The position numbers were made by a program, and so were the translations under genes. From the NCBI GenBank assembly GCA_021647585.1, contig JAKIUK010000085.1:1-16477 (forward strand): 16,477 bases of DNA, read 5' to 3'. The notes beneath the pieces are model-generated. The model was not told where the DNA came from. It saw only the letters and a list, made by a program, of their open reading frames with translations, and searched no databases. The DNA comes from Methylococcaceae bacterium. Lineage in GTDB: Bacteria; Pseudomonadota; Gammaproteobacteria; Methylococcales; Methylomonadaceae. Below, in pieces: positions 1 through 8,986 of this stretch (its first letter is position 1; every line of letters begins with the position of its first letter).

Positions 1-664
1 TGGTCGCATCAACCCGGCGTATTCGGTTAAACCCTGTATCCGCAATAAAGAGGTTGCCCGAGGCGTCCAACGCAAGGTCAGAGGGGTTAGATAATCTTGC
101 GGCTGTCGCCAGCCTTCCATCACCAATAAAGCCAAAACCACCTGATCCGGCAATTGTCGTAATGATGCCCGTTGTCACATTAATCCGACGTATTCGATGA
201 TTCGATCTATCCGCAATAAAGAGATTGCCTGACGCATCAAGCGCAAGTCCTTCAGGACGGTTTAGTTCTGCGGCAATTGCCAGCCCTCCATCACCACTAA
301 AACCCCTTACACCCGTCCCGGCAATCGTGGTAATAATGCCCGTCGCTGCATCAACCCGGCGTATTCGGTTATTAAATTCCGCTATGAAGAGGTTACCTGA
401 CGCGTCAAGCGCAATTCCGTTAAGACCGTTTAGTTGTGCGGCAGTTGCCGGCCCTCCATCACCACTAAAGCCAAAAACACCCGTCCCGGCAACCGTTGAA
501 ATAATGCCCGTCGTTGCATCAACCCGGCGTATTACGTTATTAAATGAGTCCGCTATGAAAAGGTTGCCTGACGCGTCAAGCGCAAGTCCGTCAGGACGTA
601 GTTGTGCGGCAGTTGCGGGCCCTCCATCACCACTAAAACCAAAAACACCCGTTCCGGCCAGAGT
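1..664 (-). repeat. Tandem coding repeats of 168-171 bp (NHL propeller units)
   Basis: A conserved CCGG in the unit recurs at 654, 486, 318 and 147, giving periods of 168, 168 and 171 bases (56-57 residues). Each unit reads roughly AGTGxxGFSGDGG, then LALDASGNLFIAD, then NRIRRVDATTGIIxTVAG, as in NHL beta-propeller blades. The units are nearly identical at DNA level, especially the two between 319 and 654. At least four copies are visible and the last runs off the edge. Confidence 0.85.
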
Positions 665-3600
665 ATATATCGCATTATCACCCACACCATCCCCATCGAT
701 ATCTAAGCCACCTCGTTTCAATGGCTGGAGATCAAGCAACAATGGTGGATTTGAGGTGGAGACAACCCCGGGTAACAGTGCATCAGGAAAGCCATCGCCG
801 TCACTGTCAACACTCGCAGCAGGATCTAACGCAAAAGCATCACTGCCATCATTAACGCCATCGCCGTCGGTATCAACTTTTGTCGGGTCTGTTCCCTGGG
901 CCACTTCATTGGCATCAGTAACCCCATCGCCATCAAAATCACTGGTATCACAGGCATCACCCAGTCCATCTGTATCAAGATCACGCTGATCGGTATTACT
1001 AACCGCTGGGCAGTTATCCAACGCATCGCTAGCCCCATCGATATCAGTGTCCACAGGACCTGAAAATTCGATGGCATCAATCCAGGCAGCATCAAGCCCA
1101 TTGGAACTATTTGAGTTTTTGTTATAAAGCCATTCAAATCTGTGGTTTCCGGCGGTCACTGGAAAACTGACTCGTGTCCACACATTAGTCTGCATCAAAT
1201 TTGATTGAGTAAGACCATCCATGGAAAAACGGAGTCGGTCGATATCCTCAGAACTTAAAAAATACCAAAAGCTTACCTGTCCCGCTGGAACTGTGAGACT
1301 AATCCTTAACCTAACCAACTCATTATCATTAAGGGCTGGGGTCTTAGCTGAAAAATTGCCAACCAGGGGAAAATAGGGGGGAGTATTCGTTTGCGGTACA
1401 ATTTCCCATGCAGCATTACTACTACCAGTGTTTACCCATGGCATTGCGCTGAAGTTCCCTGTTTCAAAATCTTCAAAATTTGTTCCCAGCATATCATTTG
1501 GAAATGGATCACGATCATTCGCAATGCCATCCCGGTCATTATCGATATATACGCTGCGTGAGGCATCCAGCGGGAAGTCATCACTGCTATCCGGGACTCC
1601 ATCATTATCATCATCCAGATCAATGACTATACCGGATGACACGGCCTGTGCGCTGGAGATATTTAAATTAAATGCATCGGCCAACCCATCGCCATCATGA
1701 TCCCGACTGATCAACGGATCATTCGGGAAATCATCCAGGTAGTTCGGCAGGGCATCCCCATCGGTATTGACCTTTTCAAACTGAAATAAGGAGCCACTAT
1801 CCGGGACAACGGTCGAAAATTGACTGGAAAAAGTTTTGTTCAAATTGCCAGGGATAATTTCCAGGTTAGGAAAGACATAAATTTTATCGGTCACCAGCCG
1901 GGTCGATCCCGTTTGCAGATCTGTGAGTATATACTGATACTGATCTAAACCGGTAAACCCAGGCTCAGGCGTGTACACCATCTGCTGTGCTGGGGTTAAT
2001 AACAACGTTCCATGGGGCGGCATTATCCCCGGCGGTAATGTCACGCGTAAGGAATTGTCCATAAAGGGTGAAAGCGGGTCGATTTCCAGCGCGGTATTTT
2101 CATTGGTCACACTGGTTTTTTGACATAAACTCTCGAATTCGCATTCCCCATCGTCGATCCAATTTTTTAACAGGGAAAAATATGCCTCATTTTCATGCAC
2201 TATTTTACCGCCAGTATGAACACCTTCTCCTACCGTATGATCCGCTAATAAACCCGCCTGTTTGAAGAGCAGTCTTGGTATGAAATTGCCATTGACATAA
2301 GCATATTCGCGAAGCTTAGTCTGCTTTAATAAGTCACCCAGAAATTCAAAAGTTCTGAAGGAAGCCTCATCAGGTATAGAATGACATTTCGTGCATCGTG
2401 CAATCGTCGCTGAGTTTTTAATTGTAGCATCGAATGTCACATGCTGAAACGGTGAGTCTGAGACATTGATTTTTATTGATACGGGAATCGAAGTTTCGGC
2501 CGGTCGCGTGATAACGCCTGAACTATTCTTTACTTCATTATTTGATACCGACAACGTCACTGTGTAGAAACCGGGATTACTGGCAGTCAATATCGGAGTC
2601 GCTGTTGTCTCATTAATCAGGGTTACACCACTTGCAGGGTTTACTGACCAGCTATAGTTATCAGCTGACAGGCTGCGGCTGCCATCAAGTTGCAAGGGTA
2701 TTCCTACCACCTGATCGACATAAGATCCAGGAATAGCGATGGGTGTCCCTGGCATCACAGCTACCAAATTACCCAAGCCATCATCGACTTGTGGTATTAC
2801 TGCAGGAAAGTGTGAGGATAAATAGCCAATCAAATTGGTAACCGCTACGTCATCTTTCCAAAATTTGTCGTAAGTGACCAGAGCAAGCGGCATTGTGGTG
2901 CGGGATAAAACCGTAGAGCCTACCTGATTAAACAAACCTTTTAGATCATTGGCTGCATTAAAATCCATCTGGGATATTTGCGCATTGAAATTAAGCGTGC
3001 TCTCTGGAAATGCTCTTTGAATATGACAAGCCCGGCAATATGCGCCGATAACCGTCTTATAAAATGTGGTATCTTCGATGTTAAGCGACCATCCTGCTGG
3101 CACGAATTGGCCGTCAAATGGTCCTGGCAAACCCGCGCCACCATACCACCCTTCTACCAGTTCTCTTGCCGCTGGGGTAGGGTTAGTGGTTAAAACCAGC
3201 CGATTGAGCTCTTTAAAAAAGCCTTCCTGATTCGCACGACTATAGGCACCCGATCCGATGGTTGCACCAGCGCCACCCGGATCATGATATTCATAAAGGT
3301 CAGGATCAAAAGGCAAAAAACCAGCACCGAAATTTCCCTCCTCTGCGCCTACGTAGGCTAAATCGGGAGGGACAAATCGTCCTGTCTCATTTATGCCGCC
3401 AGGGTTACCTCCATGGCAAACTGCACACAATTGCGGAGACGCTTCATCCTTGCCTCGACCTATCAAATCAAGCGCACTGACCCGGCTACCATCATTGCCA
3501 TATCCATAAAACTGGGTGAATTTTGGACCGCCCGGTGTCACGGCACTGTATTCCATCACTACAGAAGCCAGCATGCCCGAAAGATCTCGTTTTTCAAAGG

Positions 3601-4105
3601 CATCTATACCGCCTGAAGTACACCGCTGTGCTTTGGGCCAGGCAGCACTAAATGGCACATTACACCCTGCTGTGATTTCATCTGCTGATTGGTCTAAAGT
3701 TCGATTAAACGAAGGGTAATTTTCCAGAAGTGCGACCACATCGCCATTTGCTTTAACGCGCATGTAAACATTTCTGACGAAGCCTAAATCAGTAGCATTA
3801 CGATACAAGGCATGCGAGATACCCATTGCTGCCAGTCCTGCTGTTGTATTGGGTAACGGCTCAACGAATCCATTTAGGGCTTTCCATTCAGCCAACGTTG
3901 TACGTTGATTATTAGGATCAACTGTTTGGTAATACGCTTCAGCACTGGCAATAGTGTCTGCTCTATTGCTTTCTGGAAACTGTAAAAATTTATCGTGATC
4001 AAAAGGGACTGAACCCACATTGGCGGGAGGAAGAATAGCAAAAGAGGTACTGATATTGATAAGACTTATAATAATGATCAAGCCTATATTTGTATTTTTC
4101 TTCAT
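1..4105 (-). CDS. Secreted multihaem cytochrome c / PKD / MAM-like / TSP3 / NHL-propeller protein, 3' end outside window
   Basis: The frame is open from ATG at 4105 to the window edge (at least 1368 residues). A signal peptide (MKKNTN then a hydrophobic run, about residues 1-24) follows a plausible ribosome site (AAGGA, 4113-4117). Three CXXCH haem c attachment motifs stand at residues 227-231 (CAVCH), 357-361 (CRACH) and 571-575 (CTKCH). A PKD-like domain lies at about 462-540. A cadherin/Ig-like stretch follows the third haem site. Aspartate-rich thrombospondin type 3 calcium repeats occupy about 779-870 and 1018-1138, with a MAM-like jelly-roll between them (SSE then AWIDAIEF near its end). 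From about 1142 NHL-type propeller repeats run to the edge. Inferred role: an exported or surface-attached electron-transfer or haem protein with adhesive modules. No enzyme activity can be assigned. The haem motifs, repeats and frame are seen directly; the function is a guess. Confidence 0.85.
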   Translation of the reverse strand, partial: MKKNTNIGLIIIISLINISTSFAILPPANVGSVPFDHDKFLQFPESNRADTIASAEAYYQTVDPNNQRTTLAEWKALNGFVEPLPNTTAGLAAMGISHALYRNATDLGFVRNVYMRVKANGDVVALLENYPSFNRTLDQSADEITAGCNVPFSAAWPKAQRCTSGGIDAFEKRDLSGMLASVVMEYSAVTPGGPKFTQFYGYGNDGSRVSALDLIGRGKDEASPQLCAVCHGGNPGGINETGRFVPPDLAYVGAEEGNFGAGFLPFDPDLYEYHDPGGAGATIGSGAYSRANQEGFFKELNRLVLTTNPTPAARELVEGWYGGAGLPGPFDGQFVPAGWSLNIEDTTFYKTVIGAYCRACHIQRAFPESTLNFNAQISQMDFNAANDLKGLFNQVGSTVLSRTTMPLALVTYDKFWKDDVAVTNLIGYLSSHFPAVIPQVDDGLGNLVAVMPGTPIAIPGSYVDQVVGIPLQLDGSRSLSADNYSWSVNPASGVTLINETTATPILTASNPGFYTVTLSVSNNEVKNSSGVITRPAETSIPVSIKINVSDSPFQHVTFDATIKNSATIARCTKCHSIPDEASFRTFEFLGDLLKQTKLREYAYVNGNFIPRLLFKQAGLLADHTVGEGVHTGGKIVHENEAYFSLLKNWIDDGECEFESLCQKTSVTNENTALEIDPLSPFMDNSLRVTLPPGIMPPHGTLLLTPAQQMVYTPEPGFTGLDQYQYILTDLQTGSTRLVTDKIYVFPNLEIIPGNLNKTFSSQFSTVVPDSGSLFQFEKVNTDGDALPNYLDDFPNDPLISRDHDGDGLADAFNLNISSAQAVSSGIVIDLDDDNDGVPDSSDDFPLDASRSVYIDNDRDGIANDRDPFPNDMLGTNFEDFETGNFSAMPWVNTGSSNAAWEIVPQTNTPPYFPLVGNFSAKTPALNDNELVRLRISLTVPAGQVSFWYFLSSEDIDRLRFSMDGLTQSNLMQTNVWTRVSFPVTAGNHRFEWLYNKNSNSSNGLDAAWIDAIEFSGPVDTDIDGASDALDNCPAVSNTDQRDLDTDGLGDACDTSDFDGDGVTDANEVAQGTDPTKVDTDGDGVNDGSDAFALDPAASVDSDGDGFPDALLPGVVSTSNPPLLLDLQPLKRGGLDIDGDGVGDNAIYTLAGTGVFGFSGDGGPATAAQLRPDGLALDASGNLFIADSFNNVIRRVDATTGIISTVAGTGVFGFSGDGGPATAAQLNGLNGIALDASGNLFIAEFNNRIRRVDAATGIITTIAGTGVRGFSGDGGLAIAAELNRPEGLALDASGNLFIADRSNHRIRRINVTTGIITTIAGSGGFGFIGDGRLATAARLSNPSDLALDASGNLFIADTGFNRIRRVDAT

Positions 4106-4467
4106 GGATGTATCCTTTTGATTCACATTGAATCCGGCTTATCTTATTGAATATATGATGATCATGTTTGTTGTTTGAATTTTACTGATTCATAGCTATT
4201 TATTTTTAATTCAATCGAAATTAAAAACCATTATCCAAGTGGCGTTGATAAAGATTAGACCCGTTGTCAAGAACCTGTAATATATCCAGTAAAGTAGCGA
4301 AAGTTTGTGAATCACCACATAACGTTTGTTGAGTAAAAAAACACGGTACGCTGATTTAGTTTCAATGTAAATACATCATATGAAGTATTTACATTGAAAA
4401 GCAACTGTTCGATTTCTGCTACAGATATAGCTGGTTGCATACATTATCTCAACCCACCTCTTTATTG
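4106..4467. other. 362-base intergenic gap between cytochrome gene and protease gene
   Basis: This gap is AT-rich. It must hold the promoter of the minus-strand cytochrome gene and the 3' end of the protease operon. The only clear structure is the long inverted repeat at 4360-4399. I see no convincing -35/-10 pair, no RNA gene and no believable protein gene. A 42-codon minus-strand frame (4312-4440) spans the hairpin and is probably chance. Confidence 0.6.
4360..4399. repeat. Perfect 15-bp inverted repeat (hairpin), 10-base loop
   Basis: TTTCAATGTAAATAC at 4360-4374 is exactly complementary to GTATTTACATTGAAA at 4385-4399, with the loop ATCATATGAA. It begins about 70 bases after the protease stop codon and about 255 bases upstream of the cytochrome start. 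The stem is AT-rich and no T-run follows on either strand, so it is not a standard intrinsic terminator. It could be an mRNA 3'-end stem, a bidirectional terminator-like structure, an operator or a relic of a mobile element. Confidence 0.75.
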
Positions 4468-6285
4468 CTAAGGCTGCCCTATAGGTTGAATAGTCCAGGC
4501 TGTTGGTAAACCACCGACTGGAAGCAAGGTTCGGTTAGACCCATTCATCTGATACATGGCGAGAAAGCCATTGGATTTCCTGATCAAAATATCTGCTTTG
4601 CTATCTCCATCAAAGTCACTCACTTGCACTATGCTCCAATCCAGAGGAAGACCGCCTATTGGCAGCAATGTTCGGCTGGCACCCTCCATCTGGTACATGG
4701 ATAAAAAGCCTCTGCCATTGCGAATCAATATGTCGGCTTTTCCATCTCCATTAAAGTCTCCTAGTTTCTCAATATTCCAATCAATGGGAAGACCGCCAAC
4801 TGCAAGCAATGTACGGCTGGCACCATCCATCTGATACATGGCCATATAACCATTGGAATTGCGAATCAATATATCTGCTTTTCCATCACCGTTAAAATCA
4901 CCCACCTGCTCAACATTCCAATCTAAAGGAAGACCGCCTACTGCAAGTAACGTTCGACTTGCGCCATTCATTTGATACATAGAGAGAAAGCCACTGGAAT
5001 TCCTAATTAAAATATCGGCTTTGCCATCACCTCCAAAATCACCTACACCTACAACTGACCAATTAATGGGAAGACCACCCACTGCACTCAGGCTTCTCAT
5101 CGCACCATTCATTTCATACATTGCGAGAAATCCGCTGGAATTCCTGATTAAAATATCGGCATTTCCATCACCACCAAAATCACCAATCCCTTCAACAGTC
5201 CAATTATTGGAAAGTCCACCTACCGCACTCAACATTCGAATTGCGCCATCCATTTCATACATAGCAAGAAATCCACTGGTATTTCTAATTAAGATATCTG
5301 CTTTTCCATCACCACCGAAATCATCTCCAGGACTGACTTCACAGGCTATGCAACTCATAAATAGTTGATATGTACCCATATCTTCAGGTTGCAATGAACT
5401 AGCATATATAAAATATTGCCCCGCACTTAACACCTGAGATATATGTGCATTAAGAATTGTTACTGAAGCATCATCATTTTCGGTAATAAAATTCCTTCCT
5501 GAATCAAGCAATATTAAAAAACTATCAACATTTGTTGCTTCTAGGTCTATATCTAATTGTCCAGGTAATGACAATGTTACCTGATACGGATCTACAAAAG
5601 CTTGATTACTATTACTAAATGATGCATTTAAATCATTTATTTTACAATCACTAGTAATCAGATCACCTTGCACTACCTCATTTGGCCTTATTGTGTTAAA
5701 ACTTGCAGGATCACATTGATTAATATATATACTGTCAACGCCTGTAATATCATCATTCTGGGGAACTTCTATATTTCCTATAAAAGGATCCATTATTGAA
5801 TCTATTGCAGAATTTGTTTGGTGATCTAAACCCAGTGCATGGCCGAGTTCATGAACAGAAACTCGCCTAAAGTCAGGTGCTATTTGGACAAGACCATTAT
5901 AAACATCCCAATTTTCATTTTGGTTATAAACAATATCAGTCTCTATAAACTCGTTATTGGGTACACTAAAAATTGACATGGTAACGGCTAACGTATTTAC
6001 GCCAAAACTATTCCCACAAACCGTAGTGTTAAAACCCACACCGTTCTTATTATCATCTAAACAGGGGTCTAAAAAACTATTATTAATTCCAATAGTAAAA
6101 ATAGTTGCATTATTCCAACTATTCGCTGCTTCAATAAAAGCAGAATCCCAGGGCTCAGACATACCTACGTCGAAGCTTGTTGTAATGGTTCTCCATTTTC
6201 GCCCTGACAGCTGAAATGCATCAACTGAAGTGGTAAGAGATACCAACAAGACAAATATTAGAAAATCACCTGCGTACTGTTTCAT
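4468..6285 (-). CDS. Secreted matrixin-type zinc metalloprotease with PPC and FG-GAP/VCBS-like repeats
   Basis: 605 residues. A signal peptide (about 1-23, ending near SVDA) is followed almost at once by the catalytic domain, which begins SGRKWRTITTSF. The zinc site HELGHALGLDH is at residues 145-155 (three His ligands and the catalytic Glu) with the Met-turn SIMDP around Met164, as in matrixin-type metzincins. Residues about 205-312 look like a bacterial pre-peptidase C-terminal (PPC) beta-sandwich. Residues about 318-605 hold six repeats with DFxGDGKADILIRN cores, a calcium-binding FG-GAP/VCBS-type pattern. No pro-domain with a cysteine switch is visible. The ATG overlaps the stop of the upstream gene (ATGA), with GAGG about 10 bases upstream, so the two are probably translationally coupled. 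It probably acts outside the cell or at the surface; the substrate is unknown. Confidence 0.9.
   Translation of the reverse strand: MKQYAGDFLIFVLLVSLTTSVDAFQLSGRKWRTITTSFDVGMSEPWDSAFIEAANSWNNATIFTIGINNSFLDPCLDDNKNGVGFNTTVCGNSFGVNTLAVTMSIFSVPNNEFIETDIVYNQNENWDVYNGLVQIAPDFRRVSVHELGHALGLDHQTNSAIDSIMDPFIGNIEVPQNDDITGVDSIYINQCDPASFNTIRPNEVVQGDLITSDCKINDLNASFSNSNQAFVDPYQVTLSLPGQLDIDLEATNVDSFLILLDSGRNFITENDDASVTILNAHISQVLSAGQYFIYASSLQPEDMGTYQLFMSCIACEVSPGDDFGGDGKADILIRNTSGFLAMYEMDGAIRMLSAVGGLSNNWTVEGIGDFGGDGNADILIRNSSGFLAMYEMNGAMRSLSAVGGLPINWSVVGVGDFGGDGKADILIRNSSGFLSMYQMNGASRTLLAVGGLPLDWNVEQVGDFNGDGKADILIRNSNGYMAMYQMDGASRTLLAVGGLPIDWNIEKLGDFNGDGKADILIRNGRGFLSMYQMEGASRTLLPIGGLPLDWSIVQVSDFDGDSKADILIRKSNGFLAMYQMNGSNRTLLPVGGLPTAWTIQPIGQP
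4483..5329 (-). repeat. Six tandem coding repeats of about 138-141 bp in the protease tail
   Basis: Each unit encodes roughly DFxGDGKADILIRNxxGFLxMYxMxGAxRxLxxVGGLPxxW. The conserved ATCCGNAAT-type stretch for the ADILIRN core recurs near 5281, 5143, 5005, 4860, 4720 and 4577. The aspartates match FG-GAP/VCBS-like calcium loops. Three units carry FGGDG and three carry FNGDG or FDGDS, which suggests stepwise duplication. Confidence 0.8.
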
Positions 6286-6959
6286 TTCATTTCTGCCTCG
6301 ATTTGTTTTAGTTTTATCTTGAATTCATCAATTGTCATTGCATTGTTTAAGTTATTGCCAACTTCAACACCGATTGCAACACCCTTGCTAATTTCAAATT
6401 TCGACGTTTTTCTCCCTTTTATCAGATTCTTTACCAATTGCCCTTTTGATGTCGTAACCATCCTTTTTCCGTTTAAATCTTTTTTAATTGCAAAGTGCCC
6501 CTGACTCCAACCTGTTAAAGGGTGTACCTGAGGTCGCGCCAGACTCTCTACAAAAAAAACACCTTCATCCCCTACTTTTGGAATGTCCATATCTCCAACT
6601 TGAAGCATTACTCCATCAACGACTCCACCCATATAGCTCAGTACTAATGTTTTATCATTAAAATACCCAGAAATTATTTCAGTTATTTGAAAAGTAACTA
6701 AAGTATGTATACGACCTTTCAACCCAGTTCTTTTAGAAGTAGCCGCGATAACCTTACCCTCAAATACAAGACTAGAATGACGAATAACATCTTCAACTGT
6801 CATTTCTCGCACAGTAGTTGCTGTTGCGTTATTTCCTATAATGGCAATAATGACGATGCCTAACATGATGATCGACATCAGTGACTTAAAAATATTCATG
6901 TTTGTATCACTTAGATGATCACCACCTATATTTCTTTTATAAATCAAATTATTTTTCAT
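6282..6959 (-). CDS. Small exported protein of unknown function, coupled to the metalloprotease
   Basis: 225 residues from the ATG at 6959. A second start at 6899 (residue 21, MNIFKSL) would place a normal signal peptide (hydrophobic run IIMLGIVIIAII, cleavage near TATA) right at the N-terminus. I find that start more natural, although neither has a strong ribosome site. The mature part begins TTVREMTVEDVIRHSSLVFEGKV and continues as an all-beta-looking domain with VGDEGVFFVESLARPQVHP and LTGWSQGHF. I do not recognise a named domain. From memory, similar proteins accompany matrixin-like proteases in other bacteria, but that is unchecked. Its stop overlaps the protease start by four bases. Because the protease lacks a pro-domain, a chaperone, inhibitor or accessory role is a reasonable guess. 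Confidence 0.75.
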   Translation of the reverse strand: MKNNLIYKRNIGGDHLSDTNMNIFKSLMSIIMLGIVIIAIIGNNATATTVREMTVEDVIRHSSLVFEGKVIAATSKRTGLKGRIHTLVTFQITEIISGYFNDKTLVLSYMGGVVDGVMLQVGDMDIPKVGDEGVFFVESLARPQVHPLTGWSQGHFAIKKDLNGKRMVTTSKGQLVKNLIKGRKTSKFEISKGVAIGVEVGNNLNNAMTIDEFKIKLKQIEAEMK

Positions 6960-6995
6960 AAAACTACCATATCTTCTAAAGAATTACATTAATAC

Positions 6996-7988
6996 TTATG
7001 GTTTATAAAATGAAAATACCATAAACGGATTTCCAAGAACACAATCAGATATTCCTGATGGAATTACATTTTCCACAAATTCTTTAGCGATTAACACATC
7101 ATCACTTGTTTCCAATTGAGATTTAATTTTATTGATAAATGATTTTTTGAAATCTTCATTCATATTTTCAATATGGAAAAACAAGCCCTGTGTGTTTGCA
7201 AATTCAACAAGATCTGGAATTGAAAATAAATGTTTATCCTCTAGCTTCTCTAAAAACTCTATGTCATGTCTTCTTTTAATGCGCATTTCTATATTTCTAG
7301 CAAATCTTTCCAGATTTTCATGGCTTTTTACCGACAGGTAACAATCATTTGCAGATCCACGACTGATACTCATTGTTTTATTTTGCATTCGCCCGTGTTG
7401 CTGTAACAGACTTCTAATTATAGTAATAATGTAACTCCATGATTCATAACTTGGCTCGCCAAACACCATCAACCCGCGCTTATCCAAAATTCTTGACAAA
7501 TCTGTCAAACACTCTTCCCAATGTAAAATATGATGTAAAACAGAATTACCCAGCACTAAATTAACAGAATTTTCCATTAAATTTATTTTGTAATTAGCAT
7601 CATAAGCAGCAACAATTCCTCTTGGCCATTCGTATCCCCACGAATCCATATTATTACGCAAAGTACCTAATAAACTTGTAAAGGGTTCACTTGCGATATG
7701 TAATTCTGGATTTAGTAATTCAATTGATCCATATGTCGCATTTCCTAATCCCGCACCAATTTCCAATATTCTAATATTTGCTTTATCATCAAAGTAGCGA
7801 TCAATAACTGGTAAATATAATTGCTTGAAACGATTTATACTGTTTTTGCCAGGCGTCTCTATTTGACCTTCAATAATGGGAGAACTATCAACTAAGGGAC
7901 CGTCATAAATCTTATCCCAACCATGTGAAGGCATCTTACCATTGTGATCAGACATAATTTCTTTAATGTTAATTTTCTTATTTAACAT
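6996..7988 (-). CDS. Class I SAM-dependent methyltransferase
   Basis: 330 residues. The SAM-binding motif I is ILEIGAGLGNA (about 74-84), an acidic residue follows at E101, and the motif IV/V region is LGNSVLHHILHW (about 146-157), then RILDKRGLMVFGEP. This is the usual Rossmann methyltransferase order (Methyltransf_11/12-like). The start at 7988 is well supported by AGAGGG six bases upstream. The C-terminal half (from about 165) is long and not recognised; it may bind the acceptor. No signal peptide is seen, so the protein is cytoplasmic. It sits 32 bases after the FkbM-type gene and 36 bases before the small exported protein gene. By context it probably methylates a sugar or glycan intermediate, but a protein or small-molecule target is possible. 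Confidence 0.8.
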   Translation of the reverse strand: MLNKKINIKEIMSDHNGKMPSHGWDKIYDGPLVDSSPIIEGQIETPGKNSINRFKQLYLPVIDRYFDDKANIRILEIGAGLGNATYGSIELLNPELHIASEPFTSLLGTLRNNMDSWGYEWPRGIVAAYDANYKINLMENSVNLVLGNSVLHHILHWEECLTDLSRILDKRGLMVFGEPSYESWSYIITIIRSLLQQHGRMQNKTMSISRGSANDCYLSVKSHENLERFARNIEMRIKRRHDIEFLEKLEDKHLFSIPDLVEFANTQGLFFHIENMNEDFKKSFINKIKSQLETSDDVLIAKEFVENVIPSGISDCVLGNPFMVFSFYKP

Positions 7989-8020
7989 GTTGCCCTCTTT
8001 GTATTTTTAATAACTGACGA

Positions 8021-8977
8021 TCATGCTATTTTAATTGCATGCGGAAGAAATTTTTCATAACACTCTTCACGGGTCACTCGACCTAATAATGCAATCAATT
8101 CTGATTTCGATAAGCACGTCCATTCCTCACGACCCCAACGAGGGGTTAACCACATCGCTTTGCGAAGTGATTCATATGAATCTATCTGTACACAATAGAT
8201 TTCTTCCATCAGATGCTTTGTTGTCAACTTTGCAAGTTTTTCGTTTGCCCCACCTAGTAAAGCTGCCTCATAAGCAATTGGGAAAGGCAAATGATTTGAT
8301 TTTTTAAAATTGTCGTGCCGAAAAACAGGGTAAGCAATATAAACTGGTGATAGCTCTGCCCACAAATAAAACTGGAGCAATTCCCTAACTGCTGGACTTT
8401 CATTACATTCTGCCCAGACGATTGGTTTGGTTTCTTTTATCCATGCAGCATCGCTTCTCAATGCATCATATTCAGCACCTTCTATATCAAGCTTAATAAT
8501 GTCATAATCACCATGCAGCTCGCGCAATTTCTTGAGAGTACATTGTTCAACTATTTCTTTAGTATTGGATACAGCATAATCAGATATTGTTTCGTATGTT
8601 CTTGAACCAAGGTTATTATTTGTATGTATGTGTTCAAGCGCCAGGCCTGGTTCAAAACCTACTGCACAATTTTTAGTTTGAAATGGTGCTTTGCAATTAT
8701 TTTTCAAATTTTTTGCCAATAGCTTCCCTGAAGAGCAACTTGGCTCGACAGCCAAAATTTTCTTCAAGTTTGCTACTCCCGCTATTCCGAGACTAAAAGT
8801 TCCAATATAAGCCCCCAAGTCGTAAACAACATCATTATTACTAAGTAGAGAACTCAGGATAAGAACTTCAAGATATGCCCATTCTCCATGTAATTCCAGA
8901 ATTCTTCTGATTAGGTCATTTTCACTATCAGGCAAAAATATTTGTCCGTATTTAGTGTCAGTTACTGGATGTGTCAT
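8021..8977 (-). CDS. FkbM-family SAM-dependent methyltransferase
   Basis: 318 residues. Motif I VVYDLGAYIGTFSL (50-63), the acidic EP at 78-79 and the family signature IKLDIEGAE (161-169) identify an FkbM-type methyltransferase. Enzymes of this family usually O-methylate sugars or other hydroxyl groups. The C-terminal part (about 200-318, with a PRWGREEW stretch) extends beyond the core and may recognise the acceptor. The ATG at 8977 lies nine bases after the sulfotransferase stop and has no clear Shine-Dalgarno sequence, so translation may depend on coupling to the upstream gene. Likely a cytoplasmic enzyme decorating the glycan made by the upstream glycosyltransferases; the acceptor is inferred from context only. 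Confidence 0.85.
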   Translation of the reverse strand: MTHPVTDTKYGQIFLPDSENDLIRRILELHGEWAYLEVLILSSLLSNNDVVYDLGAYIGTFSLGIAGVANLKKILAVEPSCSSGKLLAKNLKNNCKAPFQTKNCAVGFEPGLALEHIHTNNNLGSRTYETISDYAVSNTKEIVEQCTLKKLRELHGDYDIIKLDIEGAEYDALRSDAAWIKETKPIVWAECNESPAVRELLQFYLWAELSPVYIAYPVFRHDNFKKSNHLPFPIAYEAALLGGANEKLAKLTTKHLMEEIYCVQIDSYESLRKAMWLTPRWGREEWTCLSKSELIALLGRVTREECYEKFLPHAIKIA

Positions 8978-8986
8978 TATTAGTAA

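Noticed and set aside
1..664. Regular repeats that could be taken for a CRISPR or satellite array
   Set aside because: The period is a multiple of three, the frame stays open and the units encode NHL blades, with no spacer-like unique segments.
225..989. Plus-strand 254-codon open frame
   Set aside because: It is the antisense shadow of the NHL and TSP3 repeat region; its SPSPS-like runs mirror the repeated aspartate and glycine codons.
4312..4440. 42-codon minus-strand frame beginning MQPAISVAEIEQLL
   Set aside because: It spans the perfect hairpin, lacks a ribosome site and matches nothing I recognise; probably chance.
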